Of a DNA stretch of 64,000 bases, positions 40,966-49,827 are shown piece after piece (the stretch's first letter is position 1; each line of letters begins with the position of its first letter). The notes under the pieces were generated by a model. It was not told where the DNA came from. It saw only the letters and a program-made list of their open reading frames with translations, and made no database searches. A program made the position numbers and the translations under genes. This DNA is from Streptomyces iranensis. GTDB lineage: Bacteria; Actinomycetota; Actinomycetes; Streptomycetales; Streptomycetaceae. The stretch is taken from contig NZ_JAGGLR010000018.1 of assembly GCF_017874715.1 (NCBI RefSeq), positions 62,001-126,000 of the forward strand, given 5' to 3'.

Positions 40966-40991
40966 GTGGTGCGATCGGTACTCCTCGGTGG

Positions 40992-43625
40992 TCAGCCCTT
41001 GGGGAGGGCCGCCAACTGGGCGGTGATCCGGGCGATATCGGCCTCGGCGGTCGCCTGCCGGGTGCGGATCTTCTCCACGACATGGTCGGGGGCCTTGGCC
41101 AGGAAGCCCTCGTTGGACAGCTTCGCGGTCGTCTGCGCCTTGTCCTTCTCGGCCGCGGCGAGGTCCTTGGCCAGCCGCTTGCGCTCGGCCTCGACGTCGA
41201 TCGCACCGGACAGGTCCAGCGCCACGGTCGCGCCCGCGACCGGCAGCGACGCGGTGGCCGTGAAGCCCTCACCGGCCGGCTGGAGCCGCAGCAGGGAGCG
41301 CATCGCGTCCTCGTGTGCGGCCAGCGAGGTGCCGGACAGCTCCAGCCGGGCGGGAACCCGCTGACCGGGCTGGAGGCCCTGGTCGGCGCGGAACCTGCGG
41401 ACCTCGGTGACCACCTGCTGGAGGTTCTCGATCTCCCGCTCGGCCGCCTCGTCCCGGAAGCCGCTGTCGCCCGGCCAGTCCGCGATGACGACGGACTCCT
41501 GGCCGGTCAGCGAGGTCCACAGCTTCTCGGTGACGAACGGGACCACCGGGTGCAGCAGCCGCAGCGTGACGTCCAGGACCTCGCCGAGGACGCGCCGCGC
41601 GGCGTCGGCCTCCGCGCCGCCCTTGGCGAAGGTGGTCTTGGACAGCTCGACGTACCAGTCGAAGACCTCGTCCCATGCGAAGTGGTAGAGGACGTCGGAG
41701 AGCTTGGCGAACTGGTAGTCCTCGTAGTAGGCGTCGACCTCGGCAACCACCGCGTTCAGCCGGGACAGGATCCAGCGGTCGGTGGCCGACAGCCGCTCGG
41801 GGGCGGGCAGTTCGCCCTCGACCGTGGCGCCGTTCATCAGCGCGAAGCGGGTCGCGTTCCAGATCTTGTTGGCGAAGTTGCGGGACGCCTGGACCCAGTC
41901 CTCGCCGATCGGGACGTCCACGCCGGGGTTGGCGCCCCGGGCCAGGGTGAAGCGGACCGCGTCCGATCCATAGGTGTCCATCCAGTCCAGCGGATTGACC
42001 GCGTTCCCAAAGGACTTGGACATCTTCTTGCCGAACTGGTCACGGACCATGCCGTGCAGCGCGATGGTGTGGAACGGCGGGGTGCCGTCCATCGCGTACA
42101 GGCCGAACATCATCATCCGGGCGACCCAGAAGAAGAGGATGTCGTAGCCGGTGACCAGGACCGAGTTCGGATAGAACTTCTCCATGCTCTCGGTCCGCTC
42201 GGGCCAGCCGAGCGTGGAGAACGGCCACAGGCCGGAGGAGAACCAGGTGTCCAGGACGTCGCTGTCCTGGTGCCAGCCCTCGCCGCCCGGCGGCTGCTCG
42301 TCCGGTCCGACGCAGACGACCTCGCCGTTCGGCCCGTACCAGACCGGGATCCGGTGGCCCCACCACAGCTGGCGCGAAATGCACCAGTCGTGGAGGTTGT
42401 CGACCCAGTCGAAGTAGCGCTTCGACATGTCCTCCGGGTGGATCCTCACCCGGCCGTCGCGGACCGCGTCACCCGCGGCCTTGGCCAGCGGGCCGACCTT
42501 GACCCACCACTGCATGGACAGCCGCGGCTCGATGGTGGTCTTGCAGCGCGAGCAGTGGCCCACGGAGTGGGTGTACGGACGCTTCTCGGCCACGATCCGG
42601 CCCTCGGCGCGCAGGGCGCCGACGACGGCGCTGCGCGCCTCCAGCCGGTCCAGGCCCTGGAAGGGGCCGTGGGCGGTGATGACCGCGTGCTCGTCCATGA
42701 CGGTCAGGTTGGGCAGGCCGTGCCGCTGCCCGATCTCGAAGTCGTTCGGGTCGTGGGCCGGCGTGACCTTGACCGCGCCGGTGCCGAACTCGGGGTCGAC
42801 GTGCTCGTCGGCGACGACCGGGATCCGGCGGCCGGTCAGCGGCAGCTCGATCTCGGTGCCGACCAGGTGGCGGTAGCGCTCGTCGTCGGGGTGGACGGCG
42901 ACCGCGGTGTCGCCCAGCATCGTCTCGGCACGGGTCGTGGCGACGACGATGGACGCATCCCCCTCGCCGTACCGGATCGAGACGAGCTCGCCGTCATCGT
43001 CGTCGTACTCCACCTCGATGTCCGAGATGGCCGTAAGGCAGCGCGGGCACCAGTTGATGATGCGCTCGGCGCGGTAGATCAGCTCGTCCTCGTAGAGCCG
43101 CTTGAAGATCGTCTGGACGGCCTTGGAGAGCCCCTCGTCCATGGTGAAGCGCTCGCGGTTCCAGGCCACGCCGTCGCCCAGGCGCCGCATCTGGCCGGAG
43201 ATCTGCCCGCCGGATTCGCTCTTCCACCGCCAGACGCGCTCGACGAACGCCTCGCGGCCCAGGTCGTGGCGGGAGACGCCCTCCTTGGCCAGCTCGCGCT
43301 CGACCACGTTCTGCGTGGCGATACCGGCGTGGTCCATTCCCGGCTGCCAGAGCGTCTCAAAGCCCTGCATTCGCTTGCGCCGGGTGAGCGCATCGATGAT
43401 CGTGTGCTCGAAGGCATGGCCGAGGTGGAGCGAGCCGGTCACATTGGGGGGCGGGATGACGATGGTGTAGGGCTCTTTGTCGCTCTTCGCGTCCGCCTCG
43501 AAGTAACCGCGCTCTACCCAGCGCTCGTACAGCGGCCCCTCTACATCGGCCGGCGCGTACTGGGTCGGCAGTTCGGGGTGGCTGTTCGGCCCGCTCGCGG
43601 GGCGCTGCGAAGAGTTCTCGGTCAC
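40992..43625 (-). CDS. valS: Valyl-tRNA synthetase
   Basis: Charges tRNA-Val. The 877-residue class I enzyme has PPPNVTGSLHLGHAF (HIGH motif, about residue 46), the editing domain (VVATTRAETMLGDTAVAVHP), KKMSKSFGNAVNP (KMSKS) and a C-terminal coiled coil (about 815-870, DVEAERKRLAKDLAAAEKDKAQ). GTG at 43625 follows GGAGG very closely. Divergent from the PGPYG-tail trio across 118 bases. Confidence 0.97.
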   Translation of the reverse strand: MTENSSQRPASGPNSHPELPTQYAPADVEGPLYERWVERGYFEADAKSDKEPYTIVIPPPNVTGSLHLGHAFEHTIIDALTRRKRMQGFETLWQPGMDHAGIATQNVVERELAKEGVSRHDLGREAFVERVWRWKSESGGQISGQMRRLGDGVAWNRERFTMDEGLSKAVQTIFKRLYEDELIYRAERIINWCPRCLTAISDIEVEYDDDDGELVSIRYGEGDASIVVATTRAETMLGDTAVAVHPDDERYRHLVGTEIELPLTGRRIPVVADEHVDPEFGTGAVKVTPAHDPNDFEIGQRHGLPNLTVMDEHAVITAHGPFQGLDRLEARSAVVGALRAEGRIVAEKRPYTHSVGHCSRCKTTIEPRLSMQWWVKVGPLAKAAGDAVRDGRVRIHPEDMSKRYFDWVDNLHDWCISRQLWWGHRIPVWYGPNGEVVCVGPDEQPPGGEGWHQDSDVLDTWFSSGLWPFSTLGWPERTESMEKFYPNSVLVTGYDILFFWVARMMMFGLYAMDGTPPFHTIALHGMVRDQFGKKMSKSFGNAVNPLDWMDTYGSDAVRFTLARGANPGVDVPIGEDWVQASRNFANKIWNATRFALMNGATVEGELPAPERLSATDRWILSRLNAVVAEVDAYYEDYQFAKLSDVLYHFAWDEVFDWYVELSKTTFAKGGAEADAARRVLGEVLDVTLRLLHPVVPFVTEKLWTSLTGQESVVIADWPGDSGFRDEAAEREIENLQQVVTEVRRFRADQGLQPGQRVPARLELSGTSLAAHEDAMRSLLRLQPAGEGFTATASLPVAGATVALDLSGAIDVEAERKRLAKDLAAAEKDKAQTTAKLSNEGFLAKAPDHVVEKIRTRQATAEADIARITAQLAALPKG

Positions 43626-43743
43626 CTCCGCAGTCTAAAGGGCCGCGGCCTTCCGTTACGAACCCGTTGTGGCCCCGGCGCCAAGGCCCCCGAGGGCGTC
43701 GGGAAGGATGTTTGGAACCTGTCATGCGCATAAGGAGAGGCAC

Positions 43744-44688
43744 ATGAGCCATCAGCAGCCGCCGCCGCAGCCCGGCCCCTACGGGGGCCAGCCAGGGCCG
43801 TACGGCGCCGGTCAGCCTCCCGTGCCCAATCCGTACGCGCAGCAGCCCGGTCCCTACGGACAGCCTCCGCAGCCGCCCCAGCCAGGCTACGGCTACCCCG
43901 GACAGCCGCAGGGCCAACCCGGCCCGTATGGACAGCCCGCGAACCCTTACGGTCAGCCGCCGCAGCCGCCCCAGCCGGGCCCCGCGCCCCAGCAGGGTCC
44001 TGGCTACTACGGCGGGCCGCAGACCCCGCCGCCCCCGGGACCGGCGGCCGGTGGCAACGGCAAGGGCAGGAAGGTGGGTCTCGCGGTCGGCGCGGTGGTG
44101 GTCGTGGCGGCACTGGGGGCGGGGGCGTTCGCGCTGTTCGGCGGCGGCAGCGGCGGCCCGTACAAGCTGACCACGCCCGACACCGTGGCCTCGGACTACG
44201 AGCGCCAGGGCTCGGGCACGGACGACAGCGATCTGTCCGCGGCGGGCCGGAAGGACCTCCAGCAGGTGCCGGTCGTCAAGGACCCGCATCTGGTGGCGGC
44301 CGACTACCAGACCTCCGGTAAGGAGATGCTGAAGTTCACCGGCGTCTGGGGCGAGGTGACCGACCCGGAGCGGGGCGCGGACCTCGCGCTGGCGGTCATC
44401 GTCAAGACGCTGCAGGACAACGGCACCGCGCAGGCCAAGGGCAGCCCCCAGACGTTCTCACCGGACGGTTTCGACGGGGACGTCCTGAAGTGCCAGTCCA
44501 TGAAGTTCACCTCGGATCAGGGATCCATGGAGGCCCCCGCGTGCGTCTGGGGCGACAAGGACACCCTGGGCGTCACGGTCATGGCGGATCCGGCGGCCGC
44601 GGTGCTCGGTGGTGGCATGTCCCTTGAGGACGCCGCCGGCATCACGGCCAAGGTGCGCAAGGACGCGCGCGTCGAGATCGACGGCTAG
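43744..44688 (+). CDS. PGPYG-tail membrane protein, paralogue 1 (314 aa)
   Basis: Unrecognised function. Residues 1-108 are low complexity: Pro/Gln/Gly/Tyr with repeated PGPYG, QPPQPPQPG and NPYGQ. One helix at about 111-133 (VGLAVGAVVVVAALGAGAFAL) and an outside domain of about 180 residues follow. The outside domain shares, with the next two genes, YKLTTPDTVASDY, GVWGEVTDPE and two cysteines (VLKCQ and ACVWGD), probably a disulfide. ATG at 43744 follows AAGGAG. It is the first of three tandem same-strand genes, divergent from valS. Confidence 0.85.
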   Translation: MSHQQPPPQPGPYGGQPGPYGAGQPPVPNPYAQQPGPYGQPPQPPQPGYGYPGQPQGQPGPYGQPANPYGQPPQPPQPGPAPQQGPGYYGGPQTPPPPGPAAGGNGKGRKVGLAVGAVVVVAALGAGAFALFGGGSGGPYKLTTPDTVASDYERQGSGTDDSDLSAAGRKDLQQVPVVKDPHLVAADYQTSGKEMLKFTGVWGEVTDPERGADLALAVIVKTLQDNGTAQAKGSPQTFSPDGFDGDVLKCQSMKFTSDQGSMEAPACVWGDKDTLGVTVMADPAAAVLGGGMSLEDAAGITAKVRKDARVEIDG

Positions 44689-44741
44689 CCCGCGGCCGGC
44701 GCACAGCAACACAACAGCACGATTTCTAACGAGGGATACAG

Positions 44742-45734
44742 ATGAGCTACAACCAGCCGGGCCCCTACGGCCAGCAGCCCCAACAGCCGGGTCCCTACGG
44801 ACAGGGTGGAGCGGCCGGCCAGCCCGGCTACGGCTACCCGCAGCAGCCGGGTCAGCCGGGTCCCTACGGACAGCCGCAGCAGCCGCCCCAGCAGGGCTAC
44901 GGCTACCCCGGGCAGCCGCAGCAGGGCCAGCCGGGCCCCTACGGCCAGCAGCCGAACCCGTACGGCCAGCAGCAGCCGTACGGCCAGCCGGGCATGCCGG
45001 GGCCGTACCAGCCGGGTCCGGGCCAGGGCGGCGGCAAGAAGAAGGGCCTGGCGATCGCGATCGGCGCGGTGGTCGTGGTGGCCGCGGTCGTCGGCGGTGT
45101 CCTGGTGTTCAAGGGCGGGGACGACAGCGGTGGCGGCGGTAAGGTCGCCGACGACGGCAAGCGGTACAAGCTCACCACCCCCGCGACGGTGGCCGGCGAC
45201 TACACCAAGAGCTCCTCCGGCGGTGGCGGGCTCACCTCCTCGGACGCGGACGACTTCGAGAAGTTCGGCGTCACCAACCCCAAGACCGAGAGCGCGGAGT
45301 ACAAGTCCGGCGAGGGCATGAGCGCCAAGCAGCTGCAGCTCAACGGCGTCTGGGGCGAGGTGAAGGACCCCGAGGCGGTCGTCGACGGCGCCTTCTCGAA
45401 GATCGCGCAAGAGGCCGAGAAGGACCCCTCCACCAGCAATGGGATGAAGGCCGAGCTCGTGGGCAGCCCGGAGACGGTGACGCCCAGCGGCTTCGAGAAC
45501 GCCGTGATGAAGTGCCAGAACACCAAGTTCACCCCGACCGGGGACTCCGGCTCCAGCGGCATACCCACCAAGGGCTTCTCGATCCCGATCTGCATGTGGG
45601 GCGACAACAGCACGGTGGCCTATGTGGTCGTCTCCGACGCGGCCGCGGCGCTGTCCGGCAAGAGCATGTCGCTCGACGAGGCCGGTGACATCACCGCGAA
45701 GGTCCGCAACGACGCGCGCGTGGAGATCAAGTAG
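44742..45734 (+). CDS. PGPYG-tail membrane protein, paralogue 2 (330 aa)
   Basis: Same architecture as its neighbours: a 98-residue cytoplasmic tail of PGPYGQ, PGYGYPQQ and PYGQQ units, a helix at about 102-123, and an outside domain with YKLTTPATVAGDY, GVWGEVKDPE, VMKCQNTKF and PICMWGD. Closest to paralogue 1 by these shared strings. The helix is followed by a Gly/Asp-rich linker (KGGDDSGGGGK). ATG at 44742 follows GAGGGA, 53 bases after paralogue 1. Confidence 0.85.
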   Translation: MSYNQPGPYGQQPQQPGPYGQGGAAGQPGYGYPQQPGQPGPYGQPQQPPQQGYGYPGQPQQGQPGPYGQQPNPYGQQQPYGQPGMPGPYQPGPGQGGGKKKGLAIAIGAVVVVAAVVGGVLVFKGGDDSGGGGKVADDGKRYKLTTPATVAGDYTKSSSGGGGLTSSDADDFEKFGVTNPKTESAEYKSGEGMSAKQLQLNGVWGEVKDPEAVVDGAFSKIAQEAEKDPSTSNGMKAELVGSPETVTPSGFENAVMKCQNTKFTPTGDSGSSGIPTKGFSIPICMWGDNSTVAYVVVSDAAAALSGKSMSLDEAGDITAKVRNDARVEIK

Positions 45735-45792
45735 CCGAGCGGGCCGCGCAGTTCACAGGCCACAGCCGATCCGGAGGGGGACCCCCACAGCC

Positions 45793-46644
45793 ATGAGCCA
45801 CAACCAGCCACCGCCGCCGGGGCCCTACGGCGGCGGACCCGGCCCGTACGGGGGCGCCCAGCCCAATCCGTACGGCGGGGGGCAGCAGCGGCCCGCGGAG
45901 CCCAACCCGTACGCGCAGACGCCGGGGTACGGCTATCCGCAGGCGCAGCCCCCGCAGGGCTACGGCTACCCGCAGCAGGCGGGTCAGCCGGGTCCCTACG
46001 GCCAGCCGCCCTACCCCGCGCCGCCCGCGGCCGGCGGGGGCGGCAACCGCACCAAGATCATCGCGGTGACGGTGGCCGGGCTCGTGGTGGTGGGCGCGAT
46101 CGTCACCGGCGCCGTGGTGCTGTCCGGCGGCGACGACGGCCCGAAGGCGATGAAGCTGGTCACCCCCAAGACGCTCGCCGACGGCACCTACACGCTGGAC
46201 AAGGGCACGGACGACCTCGACAACGAGGGCACCAGCGTGCAGGGCAGCATGCCCGAGGGCGCGACCTCGGTCCTGGCCCAGTACAAGCGGTCGGACGACG
46301 ACAATTCGGGGCTCGCCTTCTCCGGTATGTACGGCGACATCAGCGACCCGGACACGGTCCGCGACGAGATGTTCAAGGGCTTCGCGGGCGGCGACGGCTC
46401 CCCCACGGTGGAGCGGAAGCGCAAGCGGTTCCAGCCGAAGGGCGCTGACGGCCCGTCGGTGGAGTGCGAGGTGGTCAAGCTCTACGACCGGGTCTACGCC
46501 CCGGCCTGCGTCTGGGCGGAGGAGACGGACGCGGCGATGGTGCTCGACGTCAACGCGGAGAACACCTCGGCGTCGGACGCCGACATGGAGTCCTTCGCCA
46601 AGGTGACCGCGGGCATCTACCAGGACACCCGCAAGCCCGCCTGA
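45793..46644 (+). CDS. PGPYG-tail membrane protein, paralogue 3 (283 aa)
   Basis: The most diverged of the three. A tail of about 84 residues (PGPYGG, NPYGGG, GYGYPQQ), a helix at about 88-111 (TKIIAVTVAGLVVVGAIVTGAVV) and an outside domain with MKLVTPKTLADGTY, GMYGDISDPD, VECEVVK and PACVWAEE, so the two-cysteine framework is kept. ATG at 45793 follows GGAGGGGG. It ends before a strong terminator shared with convergent clpX. No function known. Confidence 0.85.
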   Translation: MSHNQPPPPGPYGGGPGPYGGAQPNPYGGGQQRPAEPNPYAQTPGYGYPQAQPPQGYGYPQQAGQPGPYGQPPYPAPPAAGGGGNRTKIIAVTVAGLVVVGAIVTGAVVLSGGDDGPKAMKLVTPKTLADGTYTLDKGTDDLDNEGTSVQGSMPEGATSVLAQYKRSDDDNSGLAFSGMYGDISDPDTVRDEMFKGFAGGDGSPTVERKRKRFQPKGADGPSVECEVVKLYDRVYAPACVWAEETDAAMVLDVNAENTSASDADMESFAKVTAGIYQDTRKPA

Positions 46645-46678
46645 ACCGCCCGCAAAGCGGCCACAGGGCGCGTACGAC

Positions 46679-46714
46679 ACGAAGAGGGCCCCGGGAGACC
46701 GGGGCCCTCTTCGT
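46679..46714. terminator. Bidirectional terminator between trio and clpX
   Basis: A 16-bp perfect stem (ACGAAGAGGGCCCCGG with its complement) around loop GAGA, between convergent genes, 35 bases from each stop on either side. Confidence 0.9.
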
Positions 46715-46750
46715 ACGCCCTCAGCGGGGCGGCTACGCGTGCGGGGGCGG

Positions 46751-48037
46751 CTACGCGCTCTTCTCGTGCCGCTCGCCCGGCTCGGTGCCGCGGGTGCGGG
46801 GCACCAGCGTGGGGTTCACATTGGAGTGCACGACGTCCTCGGTGATGACGACGCGGGCCACGTCCTTGCGGGACGGCACCTCGTACATCGCCGACATCAG
46901 CACCTCCTCGATGATCGCGCGCAGGCCCCGGGCCCCGGTGCCGCGCAGGATCGCCTGGTCGGCGATGGCCTCCAGGGCCGGGCGGTCGAAGTCCAGCTCC
47001 ACCCCGTCGAGCTCGAACAGCCGCTGGTACTGCTTCACCAGGGCGTTCCGCGGCTCGACGAGGATCTGCAGCAGCGCCTCGCGGTCGAGGTTGTGGACGG
47101 AGGTGATGACCGGGAGACGGCCGATGAATTCCGGGATCATTCCGAACTTCACCAGGTCCTCGGGCATGACCTCCTGGAACTGGTCGCTCGCCTCGATCTC
47201 GCGCTTGGAGCGGATCGTGGCGCCGAATCCGATGCCCTTGGCACCCGCCCGCGCCTCGATGATCTTCTCCAGACCGGCGAAGGCGCCGCCCACGATGAAC
47301 AGCACATTCGTGGTGTCGATCTGGATGAACTCCTGGTGCGGATGTTTCCGGCCGCCCTGCGGCGGCACCGACGCCGTGGTCCCTTCCAGGATCTTCAGCA
47401 GCGCCTGCTGAACGCCCTCGCCGGACACATCGCGGGTGATCGAGGGGTTCTCGCTCTTGCGGGCCACCTTGTCGATCTCGTCGATGTAGATGATGCCCGT
47501 CTCGGCCTTCTTGACGTCGTAGTCGGCGGCCTGGATCAGCTTGAGGAGGATGTTCTCCACGTCCTCGCCGACATAGCCCGCCTCGGTGAGCGCGGTGGCG
47601 TCGGCGATGGCGAAGGGCACGTTGAGCATCCGGGCGAGGGTCTGCGCGAGCAGCGTCTTGCCGGAGCCGGTGGGGCCGAGCAGCAGGATGTTGGACTTGG
47701 CCAACTCGATGCCGTCGTCGCGGTTGCTGCCGCCGTTCTCGCCCGCCTGGACCCGCTTGTAGTGGTTGTAGACGGCGACCGAGAGGGCCTTCTTGGCGGC
47801 CTCCTGGCCGACCACATAGCCCTCGAGGAATTCATAGATCTCGCGCGGCTTGGGGAGTTCCTCCCAGCGCACTTCGGAGGTCTCGGCGAGCTCCTCCTCG
47901 ATGATCTCGTTGCAGAGATCGATGCATTCATCGCAGATGTACACACCCGGGCCCGCGATGAGCTTCTTCACCTGCTTCTGGCTCTTCCCGCAGAACGAGC
48001 ACTTGAGCAGGTCGCCGCCGTCACCGATGCGTGCCAC
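46751..48037 (-). CDS. clpX: ATP-dependent Clp protease ATP-binding subunit ClpX
   Basis: AAA+ unfoldase that feeds ClpP. The 428-residue protein has the N-terminal zinc-binding domain (CSFCGK...CDEC, residues about 13-42), Walker A GPTGSGKTLL, Walker B IIYIDEIDKVA, and FGMIPEFIGRLPV of ClpX, plus the IGF-type loop region GIGFGATI. GTG at 48037 (VARIGDGG) follows AAGGGGAAG; a longer frame is a shadow. It follows clpP2 after a hairpin, so it can have its own promoter. Confidence 0.97.
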   Translation of the reverse strand: MARIGDGGDLLKCSFCGKSQKQVKKLIAGPGVYICDECIDLCNEIIEEELAETSEVRWEELPKPREIYEFLEGYVVGQEAAKKALSVAVYNHYKRVQAGENGGSNRDDGIELAKSNILLLGPTGSGKTLLAQTLARMLNVPFAIADATALTEAGYVGEDVENILLKLIQAADYDVKKAETGIIYIDEIDKVARKSENPSITRDVSGEGVQQALLKILEGTTASVPPQGGRKHPHQEFIQIDTTNVLFIVGGAFAGLEKIIEARAGAKGIGFGATIRSKREIEASDQFQEVMPEDLVKFGMIPEFIGRLPVITSVHNLDREALLQILVEPRNALVKQYQRLFELDGVELDFDRPALEAIADQAILRGTGARGLRAIIEEVLMSAMYEVPSRKDVARVVITEDVVHSNVNPTLVPRTRGTEPGERHEKSA

Positions 48038-48171
48038 GAGGTGCTTCCCCTTCGCCTTGGATCCGCTTTGCTGCGCGGAACCGGGTGCTTGCGCTGCGCT
48101 TTCTGCTTCTTTCCCGTGGGCCGGGGCCCTCAGCCCTCTACGACGGTACCTTGCCGGGCCCCCGGTTCGGG

Positions 48172-48202
48172 CCCCCCTTGGACCTACTCGGTCCAAGGGG
48201 GG
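48172..48202 (-). terminator. Hairpin between clpP2 and clpX
   Basis: CCCCCCTTGGACC pairs with GGTCCAAGGGGGG around the loop GAGTA, 17 bases after the clpP2 stop. No T tract on the minus strand. It probably ends the clpP1P2 transcript before clpX. Confidence 0.8.
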
Positions 48203-48218
48203 TGTTTCCACCGAAGAT

Positions 48219-48875
48219 TCAGCCGAGACCGACCGAGGTCTTACGGGTGGAGACGATCTGGTCGACAAGACCGTACGCCAGGGACTCCTCGGCCGTGAGG
48301 ATCTTGTCCCGCTCGATGTCGTCGCGGATCTTCTCGATGGGCGTCGTGGAGTGCTTGGCCAGCATCTCCTCGAGCTGCGAGCGCATCCGCAGGATCTCGT
48401 TGGCCGCGATCTCCAGGTCGGAGACCTGACCCCGCCCGGTCTCACTGTACGGCTGGTGGATCAGGATCCGGGCATTGGGCAGGGCCATCCGCTTGCCCGG
48501 CGTCCCGGCGGCGAGCAGCACGGCCGCGGCGGACGCGGCCTGGCCCATGCACACCGTCTGGATGTCGGGCTTGACGAACTGCATCGTGTCGTAGATGGCG
48601 GTCAGCGCGGTGAACGAGCCGCCGGGAGAGTTGATGTAGACCGAAATGTCACGGTCCGGGTCCATCGACTCCAGGCACAGCAGCTGCGCCATGACGTCGT
48701 TGGCCGAGGCGTCGTCGATCTGGACGCCCAGGAAGATCACGCGCTCTTCGAAGAGCTTGGCGTACGGGTCGTACTCGCGGATGCCCTGGGAGGTGCGCTC
48801 GACGAAACGCGGAACGACATAGCGAGATTCGGCCATCGGGCCGTCGTACAGGCCGCTGCCGGGGAAGTTGCTCAT
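48219..48875 (-). CDS. clpP2: Clp protease proteolytic subunit ClpP2
   Basis: Serine protease ring subunit. The 218-residue protein shows INSPGGSFTALTAIYDTMQ, catalytic serine in MGQAASAAAVLL, histidine in ILIHQPY and the aspartate in the RDKILTAEE region. ATG at 48875 (MSNFPGSGLYDGPM) has GGTGAAG upstream; ATG at 48890 is the longer choice. Second in the clpP1P2 operon. Confidence 0.96.
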   Translation of the reverse strand: MSNFPGSGLYDGPMAESRYVVPRFVERTSQGIREYDPYAKLFEERVIFLGVQIDDASANDVMAQLLCLESMDPDRDISVYINSPGGSFTALTAIYDTMQFVKPDIQTVCMGQAASAAAVLLAAGTPGKRMALPNARILIHQPYSETGRGQVSDLEIAANEILRMRSQLEEMLAKHSTTPIEKIRDDIERDKILTAEESLAYGLVDQIVSTRKTSVGLG

Positions 48876-48936
48876 CTGGGTCTTCACCATCCTGTGGCGA
48901 TCTGGGGGCTGGAGGTCGGCTACGGGACGGCGGGCC

Positions 48937-49551
48937 TCAGGCCCCGGTGCCGCCCCCGCCCGGAACGCTGGAGGCGGACGTCATGACGTCGTCGACCAGG
49001 CCGTACTCCTTGGCCTCGTCGGCGGAGAACCAGCGGTCGCGGTCGGAGTCACGGACGATCTGCTCAACCGTCTGACCGGTGTGGAAGGAGGTCAGCTCGG
49101 CCATGCGCTTCTTGGTGTGCAGCAGTCGCTCGGCATGGATCTTGATGTCCGAGGCGGAACCCGCCAGACCCGCGGAGGGCTGGTGGATCAGGATCTCGGC
49201 GTTGGGGAGCGCGAAGCGCTTGCCCGGGGTGCCCGCGCTGAGCAGGAACTGGCCCATCGACGCGGCGAGGCCCATGGCGATGGTGACCACGTCGTTCTGG
49301 ATGTACTGCATGGTGTCGTAGATCGCCATGCCCGCCGAGATCGAGCCGCCCGGGGAGTTGATGTAGAGGTAAATGTCCTTTTCCGGATCGGCGGCGAGCA
49401 GGAGCAGCTGAGCCGTGATCTTGTTGGCGATGTCGTCGTCGACCGGCTGGCCGAGGAAGATGATCCGCTCGCCGAGCAGCCGGTTGTAGACCTGGTCGCC
49501 GAGGCCACCGACGGTCGGCTCGCCGGCGGCGGAAGGCATCGTATTCGTCAC
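48937..49551 (-). CDS. clpP1: Clp protease proteolytic subunit ClpP1
   Basis: Serine protease ring subunit of about 204 residues: INSPGGSISAGMAIYDTMQ, catalytic serine in GLAASMGQFLLS, ILIHQPSAG, and the DRDRWFSADEAKEYGLVD end. GTG at 49551 (VTNTMPSAAGEPTVG) follows AGGTGG; the longer frame upstream is Arg-rich and non-homologous. A ClgR-type box lies 166 bases upstream of the start. Confidence 0.96.
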   Translation of the reverse strand: MTNTMPSAAGEPTVGGLGDQVYNRLLGERIIFLGQPVDDDIANKITAQLLLLAADPEKDIYLYINSPGGSISAGMAIYDTMQYIQNDVVTIAMGLAASMGQFLLSAGTPGKRFALPNAEILIHQPSAGLAGSASDIKIHAERLLHTKKRMAELTSFHTGQTVEQIVRDSDRDRWFSADEAKEYGLVDDVMTSASSVPGGGGTGA

Positions 49552-49716
49552 GTATCCACCTGCTCGTCTCTGACGGCTGACTGGCCGTCTCAGCGTCTTC
49601 TTCTGGGGTGTGGGGGCCTGGCCGCCGATGGGCCGGCGGGCTCGCGAGACTCCCCTGCCCTCGTATCTACGGACCCTAACGCGCTGGTCGGCGGGCGCCA
49701 TCCCGCATCAGGAACT

Positions 49717-49730
49717 GTTCGCTCTGAGCG
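49717..49730. promoter_or_regulatory. ClgR-type operator upstream of clpP1P2
   Basis: The sequence GTTCGC-TCTGA-GCG fits the consensus GTTCGC-N5-GCG that, as I recall, was defined for the activator ClgR of clpP1P2, clpC and lon in Streptomyces. It sits about 166 bases upstream of the clpP1 GTG, between clpP1 and the tig terminator, a position compatible with activation of the operon. Confidence 0.6.
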
Positions 49731-49762
49731 CATGTCCCGGCACCGGACCGGCGTCGCGGAAC

Positions 49763-49804
49763 ACGAACGGGCCCGGACGCGTGCAGACGTTCGGGCCCGT
49801 TCGT
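49763..49804 (-). terminator. tig terminator
   Basis: ACGAACGGGCCCGG pairs with TCGGGCCCGTTCGT (with a G-T pair) around a loop of 14 bases, 23 bases after the tig stop. Confidence 0.8.
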
Positions 49805-49827
49805 ACGGGCTGTGGAGCGGACCGGGA

